Source: Allium sativum (taxonomy: Eukaryota > Streptophyta > Magnoliopsida > Asparagales > Amaryllidaceae). From it: a stretch of DNA of 64,000 bases. The stretch's first letter is position 1. Every line of letters begins with the position of its first letter. Under the pieces are notes generated by a model. The model worked only from the letters and a program-made list of their open reading frames with translations. It ran no database searches and was not told the DNA's origin. The stretch covers positions 263,328,231-263,392,230 of the forward strand of contig CM060912.1 in NCBI GenBank assembly GCA_030737875.1, written 5' to 3'. Positions 12,095-24,240 of this stretch are shown piece after piece. Both the position numbers and the translations under genes were made by a program.

Positions 12095-13431
12095 TGTAAC
12101 ACCCCACGTCCGTTAATGCCACTCATTAAGAGAATGTATTAAGTTTTGTGAAGCGTTATAGGTAAACAGAAACAAAAACATTACAAGGCAGATATAAAAT
12201 AACAGCGGAATAAGAACAAACTTTATTAATCACAAAGCATCGTGGTTCAAAACATCATATGTCATAAAAACCAGTACATCATAAAAACTTCTGTCTTGCG
12301 CTTAAACATCATAATACAAAATAAAAGAAACACAATCTCCAAATAAAAACATAGCCATAGTAGCAAAGATAGGAGCTTGAGATACATCTAAGCAGCTCCA
12401 TCAAAATGATAGTAGAGTCCTGATCAAACTTGAGTATTTCCACCCTGAGAACCTTGGGGGGAACGGAAGAAAGAAGAGGAAACAAAAAGGGTCAGACATA
12501 AAGTCTGGTGAGTCCAGTTACTTTTAGAAAGTAAATAAGTAAAAGTATCATGATAGGCATATAAAGTGGATAAGAAAAATAACATCACAAAAGGAAGGTA
12601 TGACAAGGTAAACTGGTTAAACATTATAGGGTATATTGCGCTTCTAAAGATTACTCTTACTCTCTGCACTAATACTAGTATAACCAGAATGAGATGATCC
12701 CAACAACTATAAGATGGCAGACTTAGGCGTACTGCTGGTGAGAGGTTTTAACCCCATATAATCCATAGGCAACCCAACCTAACAGGCTCCTAAACTTTTT
12801 ACCAGATTCTAGATGTACCCTAACTACTACCCTAATCGATCAGCTCCCTACTCCGTAGATACCATGTGTCGGCCCCACAGTAGGATGTATCACTTCCTAA
12901 ATTGGCAACCCTTCGTTGATGTGCACAACCATATCGACTGGTGTCACGGTCATCTTATCCCCCTCTGGTCGGACATGCACGCACATGTCCCTGTCGGTTT
13001 GCATCGCCCCCACCGTCATCCACGTTTGAATCTCTTACAATCATCCCAGTAAGCGTGCCCCGACTCCGACCTAGGGCGGAGTACTCATTCGATACCGTTA
13101 TATGGGTTACTAACTGAAACGGGTTCCCTACACAAGATGATGCAAACTCTCCTCTTTGTCTTGCATCCCCACTAGGATTTCCATAGGTTATGTATACCTA
13201 TTGGTGTCTTTAATTACATAACCCCCTCAGGTTAAGTTTGTGGGCCTATATATAAATATTACCCACCCCCTCAGATTTACTTAACCCACCCACTGTTCAA
13301 ACAAATTTACTTAACCCCTATTCAAGTTCATGTTCATACAATCCCTATGATTCAACTAGGTTAAGTATTCCAATTCATTACCACGTCCATTTATGTTTAT
13401 AATGTGATAGACCACCCACATTAAGCCTACC

Positions 13432-13640
13432 ACCTGTGGATGCTGGATATGCCGATCGGTTCCGGGCAGACTTCTTTCACAAGTCGGGATTAACCCCGTG
13501 TCTTAGCACGTCTCGTATTTGTGCACCTAGACCCCCATCTTAGATTCAGCACTTGTGGTCGCTGGATATGTCGGGCGGTTCCGGGCAGACTTCCACCACA
13601 AGTGTAATCTAACCTCATGTCTAAGCCCAATTACAGTTTC
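13432..13640. repeat. Tandem duplication of about 120 bp in the solo LTR
   Basis: Two diverged copies: CTGTGGATGCTGGATATGCC ... GGTTCCGGGCAGACTTC (from 13434) and CTTGTGGTCGCTGGATATGTC ... GGTTCCGGGCAGACTTC (from 13552). The block GGTTCCGGGCAGACTTC is identical in both. Confidence 0.7.
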
Positions 13641-14505
13641 TAGTTATTGTAATCCTAGACATTTCATTATTAGCCAATTTTTACCTATGTCGTTATAGGT
13701 TTTCATGCTCCTTTTCCCCAAATATGTTCAAAATGAATTATATGCCCTAAATTCATATTCATATATTTTATCCAGGTTATGCCCCAAATTCCCAATTACA
13801 AGTTATGTCCAATTTCAATGTTTTTCCCCTCGTTCCCCATTTAACGCATTCTCATATTTCAGCGGCATACCTAGGCTCGAAAGTAGCCTGGCTATATAAA
13901 ATAAAAAGAGAAAGATGAAGGGAAGATGACAGAAATGATTATACTAACAAAATTGACATAGAAATATAGTGGCATATTGATAAGATGGGCATATAAGAAC
14001 AGATATGGTGAATATGAGATAATAGAACTGATTCTAACATAATAGGGATGGCATGATAAGATCTAAACAATAATTTTGATGTCCAACTAATAACAGATCC
14101 AATTTAACCACAAACATGATAGGTATAAGGTGATCTAAATAGTGAATTAGATATATAATCAAAGGTAGATCTGTCATGATAACGGTTAAGATTCAAGTCA
14201 TAGTTGTGTCAGAATGTCATAGACTCACAAGTTATTATAGATCTGATATGATTCAAGCAGTCACGGGCATAGATCTAAATTACAGTCATATCATGTTTTA
14301 CTTTTTAATTATTTAAACCTAAAAGTAACTTAAACTGACAGTGTTTGGATCTAGGAAGATAGGAGAAGAATAGCAGAGGCTGAATCACAGAACTACACTT
14401 GAATAAATTGATTGCAGAAGAAGGAAAATGTTTGATTCAATCTGGGCACTAACAACATGTAGTCCTCCATTATTTTTCAGTGTAGAAAACAAGAGAAATG
14501 GAGCC

Positions 14506-14515
14506 ATATTTATAG
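14506..14515 (-). promoter_or_regulatory. TATA box of the solo LTR
   Basis: Minus strand CTATAAATAT, about 390 bp from the LTR 5' end, the same distance as in the Tekay-like LTR. It is the basis for assigning minus orientation. Confidence 0.5.
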
Positions 14516-14549
14516 CTGCCATCCCCCAAACTCTAACTGCCACGTCTTC

Positions 14550-14624
14550 CCTAGGGGAGACGACCCCCCCTTAGGGGGTCGACTCATGGGTCGACACCCC
14601 CTTGAGGGGTCGACACCCTTGGGT
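14550..14624. repeat. GTCGAC-centred inverted and direct repeats upstream of the solo-LTR TATA box
   Basis: Contains GACGACCCCCC...GGGGGGTCGAC followed by GGGTCGACACCCCC and GGGGTCGACACCC. Several of these can pair as hairpins. It lies in U3 just upstream of the minus-strand TATA box, so it may be a promoter element array. Confidence 0.55.
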
Positions 14625-14912
14625 AGGATTTTTGCCGCTCTCGGAAATTTTGATTTTCAAACTAAAATTTGATTTTTTGATTTTCTGAATTAATTATATA
14701 CATATATATAATTCTCTTTCGCATATACAAACTTCAAACCTTCATAACTTCTTCATACGATGTCCGTTTTACGAAAACCAAATGTCTATCTTGACCAGAA
14801 TTTCGAGACGGACGCAATGTGCAGTCCGTTTCCCTTAATTCTGAATATTAAATTAATTATTCTTTAATTTTTCCTCTTTAGTGTTGTTAAAATTACGGAG
14901 TGTTACACATAC

Positions 14913-15542
14913 TAGGAAGTAGTTGCATTAATAAATAAAAATTGTAGACTCTGGACTTAAGGGCACTACATGCTCAATTAGGGTAAAGTTTATTTTCTTA
15001 ATAACTAGGACTAGCTAAGTCTCCTAGTGTCTAAGAAAGGGTGGAGTTTCGAACTCAATCAGGTTCTTAAAACTTCAGTTGCATTGCTACGGTGATTCGT
15101 GGTGCACTGATAAATCCTGACCGGATCTGGTTGACACTTGTTACTTGTGTAGTTTGAAATTATTAGGTTTATAAATTTTCAGTTAGGAGCTATTAAGGAC
15201 AGAAAATTTTATTGTAGCTAATTTTTGTGTGTCTGGTTGTTTTGTGAATTGCAATAAAAAAATTCAAACTCCTCAAAAACGAAAAAAAATTGAACTTGTT
15301 TTTATTCTTTAGCCCTCGTTATTTCTGTAGGTTGTAGTTTTCTAAAACTCCCATCTTCAAAACTTTTTCTCTCTCTCACCTCTTTTTGAACTTCTCTATT
15401 GTCTGAATTTCTTTAGCAAACTCCTTTCTTCTTCTTTCTGGTGCATGCAACCTTGGACCCGTGACTAAGAATCTCGTCGTTTAGTCAGAGTCAGACCAAT
15501 TTGTCTTTCCCTAAAACCCATTTTCCTCGAACAACCCTTGGA
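14913..15542 (+). other. Athila-like 5' leader, second part
   Basis: Continuation of the leader after the solo LTR. AT-rich, T/C-rich at 15300-15440, with no coding signal until the gag start near 15543. Confidence 0.55.
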
Positions 15543-16253
15543 AATGACTGACAAATCCACACCTCGTACCCTGATGGACAGAATCCTTCCTGATAGATCT
15601 TTTGTTCTTCTTGCATTCTGTTAACCGATCCTGTACGTAACCACTTCGAAATTCGGTCGAGTTAGATAAGCATCCTCCCCAAATTCGGTATTTTTTCTCA
15701 TGACGAACAATGTAGTTTCTTAACGAAATCTGAATACGCTTGTGCAACCTTTGAATTACAACAGTAATGTGAGGATGGTATTAAACTTCGTTTGATTTCA
15801 TTTGCACTAATTGACTCCGCAGAAAATGGTTTCTCGGCTTGCTTTTAAATTCGATAAGTAAATAGAATGAATTTACAGCAGTTTTTCTTAAAAAGTTCTA
15901 CCCCCCAGAAAAAACAAATAGAGAACTAATTTCCACCAGAAAGGGGGGGAATCAATTTGGCAAAATTTCGAAGATTTAAGGAACTGTTGTTAAGTTGTCC
16001 CCATCACGATTACAAAACATGGTCGTTATGTCAAACTGTATACCATGGATATGATAATAGTTCTAGGAAAATGTTGGAGTCTATGTATCGGGACAATTTT
16101 CTAAAACAGACTTACGTACAAGCTTGGGAATTTCTGGATGAGTTAGCAAAAAATCGAAACAATGGGAACGAACCAATGAAAAGTCTCTCTATTCGCATTC
16201 CAGTAGTAATTCTCTCGAACCCTCTTCTTCTAATACTCTTGTTGACGCTATAC
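15543..16253 (+). pseudogene. Athila-like gag, N-terminal half
   Basis: Plus strand, frameshifted. Candidate start at 15543 (MTDKSTPRTLMDR). Recognisable Athila-gag blocks follow in shifting frames: NHFEI near 15639, ILPKF near 15670, IKLR...FAL.DSA near 15780-15825, then an open frame from 15957 with RRFKELLLSCPHH and AWEFLDELAKN, which match the conserved Athila capsid motif (…LLxSCPHHGY…, …LDELAEN…). It stops where Tat-A is inserted at 16254; the C-terminal half resumes at 23504. Confidence 0.8.
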
Positions 16254-17525
16254 TGTTTACACCAAAAATGGTCTAAACACCCAAGGTACTAAAACTGTAC
16301 TTCACCAATTTGGTAAGGAAATAAATGGAGCCGTTTTTAATCAGCAATTGAAAATAAAAACGTGAGGAAAGTAAAATAGAGACGAGATTTAGAGTGGTTC
16401 AGCCGTTAATTAGGCCTACGTCCACTATGAAGATGATTTCTGCTCTTATAATGAAGATTACAGAATACATCGATTCTCTCGTTTCATACATCTTTACGTT
16501 CACTCAATATACCTCATTCATATATTTCAATCTAATAATTTTATTAAAGAATGGTAGAGTTTGAGGAGAAGAAGGATGAATGAATGATTAAGAAGGATGA
16601 TGTCTTCCTTTTCCTTGATCACAAGATTGTATTTGACGCCATGGCCAAATTTGTAGTTGAGGGTAGAATTTAACAGCACTTCGTGGTTTCAAGGATGGGG
16701 ATCCCCTTTATGTTGGCAGTCATGGTGTATTTATAGGTGAGCTCCCTTCGGGAAATGACCTGAGATCCGTTTATGCAGGCTACGGATCGTTCATTCTATT
16801 AATTACAATCTTGCCATCGGCAAGCTGTAGCCAGCTGTCCAGAGCTGTATTCGTTTATCATGCGTGAGTGACTCAATGGAGCGAGCATCTTGAGTAGTTG
16901 TGCGAGTGACTTTGGTTGATGTCCTTCAGTTCCGCTATTTCTGGCATTTGACGAGTATTTATCTGATTTGCTTGATGGCGAAATGAAGGAATGAATCAAC
17001 CATAGTTCCTTAATGCGGTTATGTCTGATTTGAGTGGTCGATCAACAATCTTCTTTAGTCTAGAGGTGACCGATGAGGCTTGTGACTCTGAGATGTAAAT
17101 GTGATCTTTCTAAGGACTGGTGTATGACCGACCAGTAGGTTCCTGATTTGAATGTCGAGCGATAGGTGCTACAATCCAAGAGCAGTTGTTAAGTATATGT
17201 GCGACCTTGACTCTTGTCTTGATACATGCGATCGGACTTTGATATTAGACCAAGCATTTTCCATTGTTATGAGCAACCTTACGGAATATGCGATCTTTAT
17301 CTCTATCGAGCCGCACTTCTCATGGTATATCATGCCATTATTGTCAGCCGTACCGGACGGTCGACTTGTCTTGGATTTGATGTTTGGATCTGACTCTACG
17401 TGGTTGTGTCCAACCCATTGCGAGTCGTTTAAGTGCCTTGGATAACATTGTGCACGACTGACCCTGATGATGTCCGTTCAATCATCCTTTGCCCAATGTG
17501 CGTATGGATTTTTTAGGGATTAACA
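16254..17525 (-). repeat. 3' LTR of Tat-A
   Basis: Starts TGTTTACACC at 16254 and ends GGGATTAACA at 17525. Matches 22226-23498 throughout. A minus-strand TATA box (CTATAAATAC) lies at 16727-16736. U3 (16830-17480) is rich in GACC/GATCG words such as GACCGACCAGTAGG. Confidence 0.92.
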
Positions 17526-18396
17526 CTTGCCCCTCGAAGTCCGTGATTTCTTTTAGTAAGGAATTACTGGCTTCAATATATTTGATCACACATTGTTTGG
17601 TAAATTTGTCGAGGAGCCGGTCGTACAAAGATTTGGGATTGTTTTGTTGTAGTGGACTGGTATTGTCTTTCTCTGTGAGCGAGAGACTTGATGTGTCCTT
17701 TTTGTTATTGTGCGAATAGTTGGATTTTGGGATGCCAGCCGGAACTAGATGGGACGTTTTTGTGTAATCGGGCAATAAGCTGACGTGGCGAGAATGCTCT
17801 GGACGTATGCCTTTTAATCTTCCTTATTTACTTTTAACCTGCTTCATTCCAATTTTATCTTTTTCGAGAAATTTTTCGGTCATAGCCGTGCTTCCTCGAG
17901 AGTTTTACCAAGTAATCTATATTTGACATTTCTGCCTTGATTTTTCTTCAAAAAGGTTTTGGCTTTCTCATTCCATCATTTTTCCTAGTATTTGCAGCAA
18001 CATCTGTTTATCTTGAACGATTTCCTTTTGGCTCCAAGGTACAATGATCTTTTTGGGTAAGTTTCTTTTTCTTTATTTTGTTTTGTTGGAATACTCATGC
18101 GTTTCCAAGTTGGGATGTTCCAAACATGACCTGATCGAGCTGTGTATGGATTTGGGATTTGGGCAGCAACCAGGTTTTTGTGTAGCATAGATACTATTTC
18201 TGTAATTATATTTGAATGATATGAATCATCTGGTGGTTTTCTTCGAAATCTCATGCTGGTATTGCTTATAAATTGTTTGATGAAATGCCCCAGGGTTCTC
18301 CAGTTGAAATGTTTCTGTTTGTGCCTGAGTCTGGCTAGGTTGTTTCTCTTTTTATGGTTGTTGTTTGAGTTCACATTGATCTCTTTTTTGACATAG
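17526..18396 (+). other. Tat-A polypurine tract (minus) and 5' region of the antisense gene (plus)
   Basis: 17526-17538 on the minus strand is the polypurine tract CGAGGGGCAAG ending at the LTR. The rest is non-coding. On the plus strand a possible 5'-UTR intron runs from a GTAAGT donor at 18057 to TTTTTTGACATAG at 18396, twelve bases before the antisense ATG. No clear TATA box was found upstream. Confidence 0.5.
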
Positions 18397-18407
18397 GTCG
18401 TCCAAGG

Positions 18408-18989
18408 ATGGAATTCTTCATGTCTAGGAGGCTCAAGAAAAAGTCGACAAGGAGGGTTGGTAGCAAAAAGATGCCTCAAGGCAAGGAGATCTTGGGTTCG
18501 ACTGACACTCATTGTCATTGTTCACTGAATGAACTCTTTGCCTCAGACATTGAAATTGCTCTTGGTCATATGGCTTCTTTGTCCATCACTTTGGATCCTG
18601 CAACTGTCCCAGAACCTCTTTGTGTTCCCAACCCTTGCCATCCTGATCTTGCTGAGGACTTTGTGGCTCGGTGTCCAGCCAGCAAACGTTCTGATGTGTA
18701 TATAGACCCATTCGACAGATGGATTATTGCAGGCAAGATGGATGCCATGAAGGATTGCATATTGGCTGAGTTCAATCAGTTGGAGGCACGTCCGAATCTG
18801 GTTGAAGACCCTATCACAACTGTCCGAGATTACATAGTGAAGCAAATGGGCGCCTGGCCTTCTCTTGTCGAGGATCTTCAGCAGGCAAATAAAGAGAATA
18901 TCAATCGGCTCTATGCTTTGGAAAAAGAGAGGTCCAAACTCATTGAGACTCTTGAGTCAAGGGAGAGGATAATCTCTTACCTCATGTGA
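18408..18989 (+). CDS. Antisense ORF of Tat-A (coiled-coil protein, function unknown)
   Basis: 193 codons, uninterrupted, on the strand opposite to gag. It starts MEFFMSRRLKKKSTRRVGSK, a basic N-terminus. Its C-terminal 100 residues are predicted by eye as helical coiled coil (INRLYALEKERSKLIETLES). The arrangement resembles the start of the coiled-coil exon in the Tat-B antisense gene (both have a D-V-x(1,2)-P-x-D-R stretch, then W, then leucine-rich heptads ending in E+xxLI), so I think it is a shortened relative, but the similarity is low. It lacks the PF04195-like part. Likely read from its own spliced transcript (acceptor at 18396). Function is unknown. Confidence 0.45.
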   Translation: MEFFMSRRLKKKSTRRVGSKKMPQGKEILGSTDTHCHCSLNELFASDIEIALGHMASLSITLDPATVPEPLCVPNPCHPDLAEDFVARCPASKRSDVYIDPFDRWIIAGKMDAMKDCILAEFNQLEARPNLVEDPITTVRDYIVKQMGAWPSLVEDLQQANKENINRLYALEKERSKLIETLESRERIISYLM

Positions 18990-20640
18990 ATGCTGATGGC
19001 TCGCTGATGTTTTACCTGTTTTGTTACTTTGGTTTTGATTTAGAATGGTACTTTTTAGTCTGGCTTGTGTATGTGGGAGCCAGCCTCGCTTATCCTCGTA
19101 CACTTATGTTCGTGACTTTTGTTGTTTTGTTTTGGACCTTATTGCACTGCAGTTTTTATTATATAACTCATTTATCTTTGCGTTGGTGCGTCGCATGCTG
19201 CACCTTTATTTTCTGATTTGCACATGCGGTCGAGCGCTTTGTTAGTCGTTCGATTGTGCCCGATTTTTATTATTATTATTGAGATTTAGTTGCATATTTA
19301 TGTTCATCGCTTATCAAAGGTTTTTACGCATTTGCATTATTATAAGCGCGTTTGGTATCTTTTATTTAGTAGTATTCAACCCCACGCCTGACTGACTTAG
19401 TAGTCCAATCCCTTCGGAGACTGGTTTTGAATACGTGCCCCCTAGGGAGGTTTTGGGTAATAGATTTTCGATCCATTCTAGGCCCTGTTTGATTGTTTTA
19501 GTTATTCAAAAAGGTTCTAGAATGGATACCCCCTTTCGGCTAGGATTTCTGACACCCCCTTCCGGTTAGGATTTCTGTTTTGCGCTGGTCCTTCCAGCAT
19601 GTTTAATCCTTCCTATTTTTTATGCTTCATCCCAAGGGGTGGACACTAATTCATCTCATAGAGTTTTGACTCAGAAGGGATAAAATTCGTGCCCTTCACC
19701 TAACAAGGTGCCCCTCGTTTTTTTTGGATTGTCAATTTTTCCATTTCGAGACATGTCGATTTTTCCGACTTTGTGCCTTAACCTAGGAAACAAGCGCTGG
19801 TTCGCCTCATTGAGTTTTTTCTCAAGTTGGGGAACCCATGCCCAACACCTAAGAAGGTGTTTCTTTGGTGGGCTCAGCGATTTTATCCGTGGGACTTTAA
19901 CCGTAGGACTTTAACCGTGGGACTTTATCCGTGGGACCTTTTGAGTTGCTTTCGCTCCAGCATTGACTCTTAGGAGGTGGACATCAATCCTTGCTACTGA
20001 ATTTGACTTTGGTTTTGAGGAATTCATGTCCTGCATTTTCAACGAAGCCTGGCGCCAGTCCTTTGCATGGGTGTTTGCTAGGCATTCAGCATATTCCATA
20101 ATGAGAGGTGTGGCCTTTTGACTTATTGTCTGTCTTAGAATAGCTCGTCCTTTTTGAAGTGGTGTGTCTATTCATCCTGTTTGATCTTGTTTGATGTTCG
20201 CGACTCCCAAGCCGCCTTGTTTAATGTGTGCCCTGGGATTTTCTTCACAGTTCAGCTGTGTATGGTGGATTGCTTTTTTCCATGCCTACGTTCCAAAAGA
20301 TTGTTTTTCTTTTAGGATGGACCTGTGAGTATGTTACTCAAGTAGACACATAATTAATTTTTGATGCATAAAGTTTTTGTAGGTAAACCGTTACTTAATA
20401 TGAAAATAGTGAGTAATAAAGCAAGGTAAAACAATCTTAATAACAAGATAAAACCAGAGGAGTGAAGTAAAGTAATGAGAGCTCTAGTTTAATGCTCCAT
20501 TATTGAGACATTAGTGACTGGTCCTCTTGATGAGCATCCTCTTTGGATTGGTTTAAGCCTTTTTATTTTTAAGGTGTATTGCCCCTTGTTTGTGGAGAGT
20601 CGGGATAACTTTTATGATCTTGTACATATTGTTGCAAATG
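18990..20640. other. Tat-A middle region without recognisable genes
   Basis: Between the antisense ORF and gag. Here pol would be expected and is absent. Some short repeats occur: GGGACTTTAACCGT/GGGACTTTATCCGT copies at 19890-19935, two copies of a GGATTTCTG-ending block at 19530-19577, and ACACCTAAGAAGGTG-like words. ORFs here (up to 76 codons) show no domain. Confidence 0.55.
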
Positions 20641-20649
20641 GTTTTTTCT

Positions 20650-22150
20650 GATTAACCCATTGATCACTGACTTCAATTGCCTACATTCGTTGGTATTGTG
20701 TCCTGGCTATTTATGGAATTGACAGAATCTTCCTGACTTCATAGCGACATCTTTGACCTGTCTTTGTTTCAAGATCGGATACCTTTCGGTGTTTTTAGTT
20801 GCCATGAAGATATTTCCAATGGTATCGTTAACGGGGGGTGAACTCGGAGTTCTTATGAAAGCGCAGCTTCTTTTTTGCTCGACTGTCTTCTCCTTCATTG
20901 CTCCTTTTTTGACTATCAGAGCTGCTTTGCGCATTCCCATTTTTCTCCATTTATCCATATCTTCCTTCAATACTTGCATATTTTTCAGCTTCGTTAAGCA
21001 ATTATTCGAGTGTACTTGGTTTCTTTTTCTTGATCCTCTGCCCCAACTCAGTTTCTTTACATATGCCCCCCTTAAGAGCCATTAAGGTTAAGCGGGGTTC
21101 GAAATTCTTAACTTTAGCTACTGCCTTATCAAAGAGAGTGAGAAAAGCTTTGATGGGCTCTCCTAGTCTTTGTTATAGCTCACTTAGTTTCGCAACATCC
21201 CGAGTTCTGAGTGCCTGGGGTTTGAACTGCTTATTGAATAGTTTAGCCAGGGTTACGAAATTGTCCACAGACTGCGGTGGCAGCTTTGTGAACCATAAGT
21301 AAGCCACCCCTTCTAGGTAAGTTGGGAAATATAAGCATTTGATTTCATCACTAGCGCATGCCCCATTCATATACTGGTCATATTTACACAGGAATATATT
21401 TGGGTCGCTCGTCCCATCATAGGACTGTAATGATGGAGGTTCGAATCTATGTAGATATACAGTCTTCTTAACCCTTTCAGTGAGTGGGGTTTTAGTCGGG
21501 AAGGACTCCCATTCTTTTCGATCATCCTTCTTCTTTAGGCTTTCCTTCATAATTGCTCACGCCATTCCTAAGATGTATTTATGTTCCTTGCTCGGATCCA
21601 CGGATTGATCGCCTTCTTCATTATCAAACTTTGATCTAGATGTGCCCTCATGAACTGGAGTCAAGGAATTTGGGCATTCTTTTGGAAGGGACACCCTTAT
21701 AGTAATTGGACTGTCTTTCCGTCTTGCGATTGCGTCGTCAAAATGACCGCGCTTAGGTGCTTTGTTCCCTTCGTAATTCAGATTAGTGCGATGTAAAACC
21801 CTCTGAATGGAATCCTGTTGTCTTGAGCTTGAAGCGGAAAATTCTGCTTCTGGCCCGCGATTTGTTCGGGCTAGCGAGGAACAAGTGGCATTTAACGTAA
21901 CTTTTGCGGTGGCAGCTTGAATTGCGAGTATCGACTCGAGCTTCTTCATCATTGCATTATTTGCAATAGTTATTTGACTCGTTAATCCAGTCATCACCTC
22001 TTCCAATTCCTTCTTGGTTACAGTTTCTTCAACTTCAGGCAACTCCTCCGCCCTGGAATCGGTAGTAGACGGCGTGATGGTGTTAACGCTGTTGTTGGGG
22101 CTGTTGACTTCGTTGGTGATTCCCCTTACCATGTTCATATTTTTAAGCAT
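20650..22150 (-). pseudogene. Tat-A gag
   Basis: Minus strand. Starts at 22150 (MLKNMNMVRGITNEV). An in-frame TGA at 21559-21557 separates the N-terminal part from the capsid part (21550-21173), which has the Retrotrans_gag signature: FEPPSLQSYDGTSDPNIFL, CLYFPTYLEG, LWFTKLPP and LFNKQF. A stop and frameshifts follow. The nucleocapsid near 20740-20690 has an unusual zinc finger, FCQFH..PGHNTNEC (C-x2-H-x4-H-x4-C), with a stop inside it. This finger type and capsid are typical of the Tat lineage. Gag is followed by no protease. Confidence 0.85.
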
Positions 22151-22205
22151 ATTTTTTCTCAGATAATTTTTTCTCGGATCTGAATGGGGAAAGAAGCTAA
22201 AACGG

Positions 22206-22225
22206 CCCCACGGTGGGCGCCAAAA
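22206..22225 (-). other. Primer-binding site of Tat-A (Lys-tRNA-like)
   Basis: Minus strand TTGGCGCCCACCGTGGGGCC, adjoining the LTR. The same site is found in Tat-B and Tat-outer. It is one base from the complement of the tRNA-Lys(CUU) 3' end as I recall it (TGGCGCCCAACGTGGGGC). Confidence 0.8.
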
Positions 22226-23498
22226 TATTTACACCAAAAATGGTCTAAACACCCAATGTACTAAAACGGTACTTCACCAATTTGGTAAGGAAATAAATGG
22301 AGCCGTGTTTAATCATTAATTGAAATAAAAATGCGAGGAAAGTAAAAAAGAGACGAGATTTAGAGTGGTTCAGCCGTTAATTAGGCCTACGTCCACTATG
22401 AAGATGATTTCTGCTCTTATAATGAAGATTACAAAATACGTCGATTCTCTCGTTTCATACATCTTTACATTCGCTCAATATACCCTCATTCATATATTTC
22501 AATCTAAGAATTGTATAAAAAAATGGTAGAGTTTGAGGAGAAGAAGGATGAATGAATGATTGAGAAGATGATGTCTTCCTTTTCCTTGATCACAAGATTG
22601 TATTTGATGCCATGGCCAAATCTATAGTTGAGGGTAGAATTTAACAGCACTTCGTGGTTTCAAGGATGGGGATCCCCTTTATGTTGGCAGCCATGGTGTA
22701 TTTATAGGTGAGCTCCCTTCGCGAAATGACCTGAGATCCGTTTATGCAGGCTACAGATCGTTCATTCTATTAATTACAATCTTGCCATCGGCTAGTTGTG
22801 GCCAGCTGTCCAAAGCTGTATTCGGTTTTCATGCGCGAGTGACTCAATGGAGCAAGCGTCTTGAGTAGTTGTACGAGTGACTTTGGTTGATGTCCTTCGG
22901 TTACGGCTATTTCTGGCATTCGACGAGTAGATATCTGATTTGCTTGATGGAGAAATGAAGGAACGAATCGACCATAGTTCCTTAATGCGGTTATGTCTGA
23001 TTTGAGTGGGCGAGCGACGATCTTCTTTAGTCTAGAGGTGACCGACTGAGGCTTGTGACTCGGAGATGTAAATGTGATCTTTCTAAGGACTGGTGTATGA
23101 CCGACCAGTAGGTTTTTGATCTGAATGTCGAGCGATAGGTGCTGCAATCCATGAGCAGTTGTTAAGTACATGTGCGACCTTGACTCTTGTCTTGATACGT
23201 GCAATTGGACTTTGATATTAGACCAAGCATTTTCCATTGTTATGAGCGACCTTACAGAATTTGCGATCTTAATCTCTATCGAGCCGCACTTCTCATAGTA
23301 TATCGTGCCATTATTGTCGGCCGTACCGGACGGTCGACTTGTCTTGGATTTGTTGTTTGGATCTGACTCTGCATGGTTGTGTCCGACCCATCGCGAGTCG
23401 TTTAAGTGCCTTGGATAACATTTTGCACGACCGACCCTGATGATGTCCGTTCAACCATCCTTTGCTCAATGTGCGTATGGATTTTTTAGCGATTAACA
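22226..23498 (-). repeat. 5' LTR of Tat-A
   Basis: Starts TATTTACACC (G changed to A in the terminal TG) and ends GCGATTAACA. TATA box on the minus strand at 22699-22707. Matches the 3' LTR at 16254-17525. Confidence 0.92.
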
Positions 23499-23503
23499 CA
23501 TAC

Positions 23504-24240
23504 TGAACGTTGTTAGAACACACACTCGGTTTAATAACGTTTCCCAAGCCATGTGTCACATATATCTTAACTCCAATCATATGGCTGATGACTATCCCCA
23601 GTCCGTTGGACAAGTGAATGCTTTCAACAAATCACACAACCACCCAAATCTTTCTTGGGGTCCAAATAACCCTCTGATGAATAGACCTTCGAATAAAGCA
23701 TTTCCGAATAATGCATCGAACCCTCCCTTTAGGAAGAATCAGCACAATTCGAACCAGGCGCCTTTCCAAAAATCTCATCAAACAGTTGCACCCCCAATAT
23801 GGAAAACGCCTCTCTACGATTAAGGAGAATTTATCTGAGGTGAGTCAACTATAAGCGCAAATGACTAAGCAAAGTGCTGAAAATCAAAACTCGATACACT
23901 CACGTATGCAAAATAAGAATCAACAAATGGGTGATCCTCAAAAACAAATGTCTCAACTTAATGCTAAATTAAGTGAAAGGGAGAAAGGTACATCTCCAAG
24001 TCAACCCATCCAAAACCCTAGAGGGAAAAATTCAAACTCCAACCAAATTCAAATCATTCTAGATTCAAACGTTAGTCACTTGAATACGGTCACGACTCTT
24101 AGATCCGGCAAAAAGATTGACAACATGTGGTCAACACAAATGATTTACCGGACGATCTTCCAAACCCTACCGAAAATTCGACCAACTCAGATCAAAATAT
24201 TGAGACAATTTCATATAAGGACCATACTTAAACTCAAGTA
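23504..24240 (+). pseudogene. Athila-like gag, C-terminal half
   Basis: Plus strand. The open stretch 23551-23823 carries QVNAFN..HNHPNLSWGPNN, the conserved Athila 'NHPNFSW' block, plus Asn/Pro-rich sequence. Next, 23861-24240 has NQQMGDPQKQMSQLNAKLSE and LSEREKGTSPSQPIQNPRG, then TVTTLRSGKKID, all signature Athila gag motifs. A stop near 23821 and frame changes interrupt it. Continuous with the N-terminal half once Tat-A is taken out. Confidence 0.85.

Larger units (their letters stand above)
12095..14907 (-). mobile_element. Solo LTR (chromovirus-type, minus orientation) inside the Athila leader
   Basis: Starts TGTAACACCCC at 12095 and ends GGAGTGTTACA at 14907, i.e. TG...CA ends with an 11-bp near-inverted terminus. 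Flanked by CATAT (12090-12094) and CATAC (14908-14912), a 5-bp duplication with one change. No internal region or second LTR is present, so it is a solo LTR left by LTR-LTR recombination. Orientation is taken from the minus-strand TATA box at 14506-14515. It is 2813 bp, close to the Tekay-like LTR length, but the sequences are not obviously alike. No gene is seen. Confidence 0.85.
16254..23498 (-). mobile_element. Tat-A: pol-less Tat-like element nested in the Athila gag
   Basis: Minus strand, 7245 bp. LTRs of 1272 bp (16254-17525) and 1273 bp (22226-23498) differ by a few percent. Flanks are TATAC (16249-16253) and CATAC (23499-23503), a 5-bp duplication with one change. Primer-binding site, gag and polypurine tract are all on the minus strand. 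No protease, RT or integrase is seen. A plus-strand (antisense) ORF lies at 18408-18989. It depends on other elements for movement. Confidence 0.9.
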
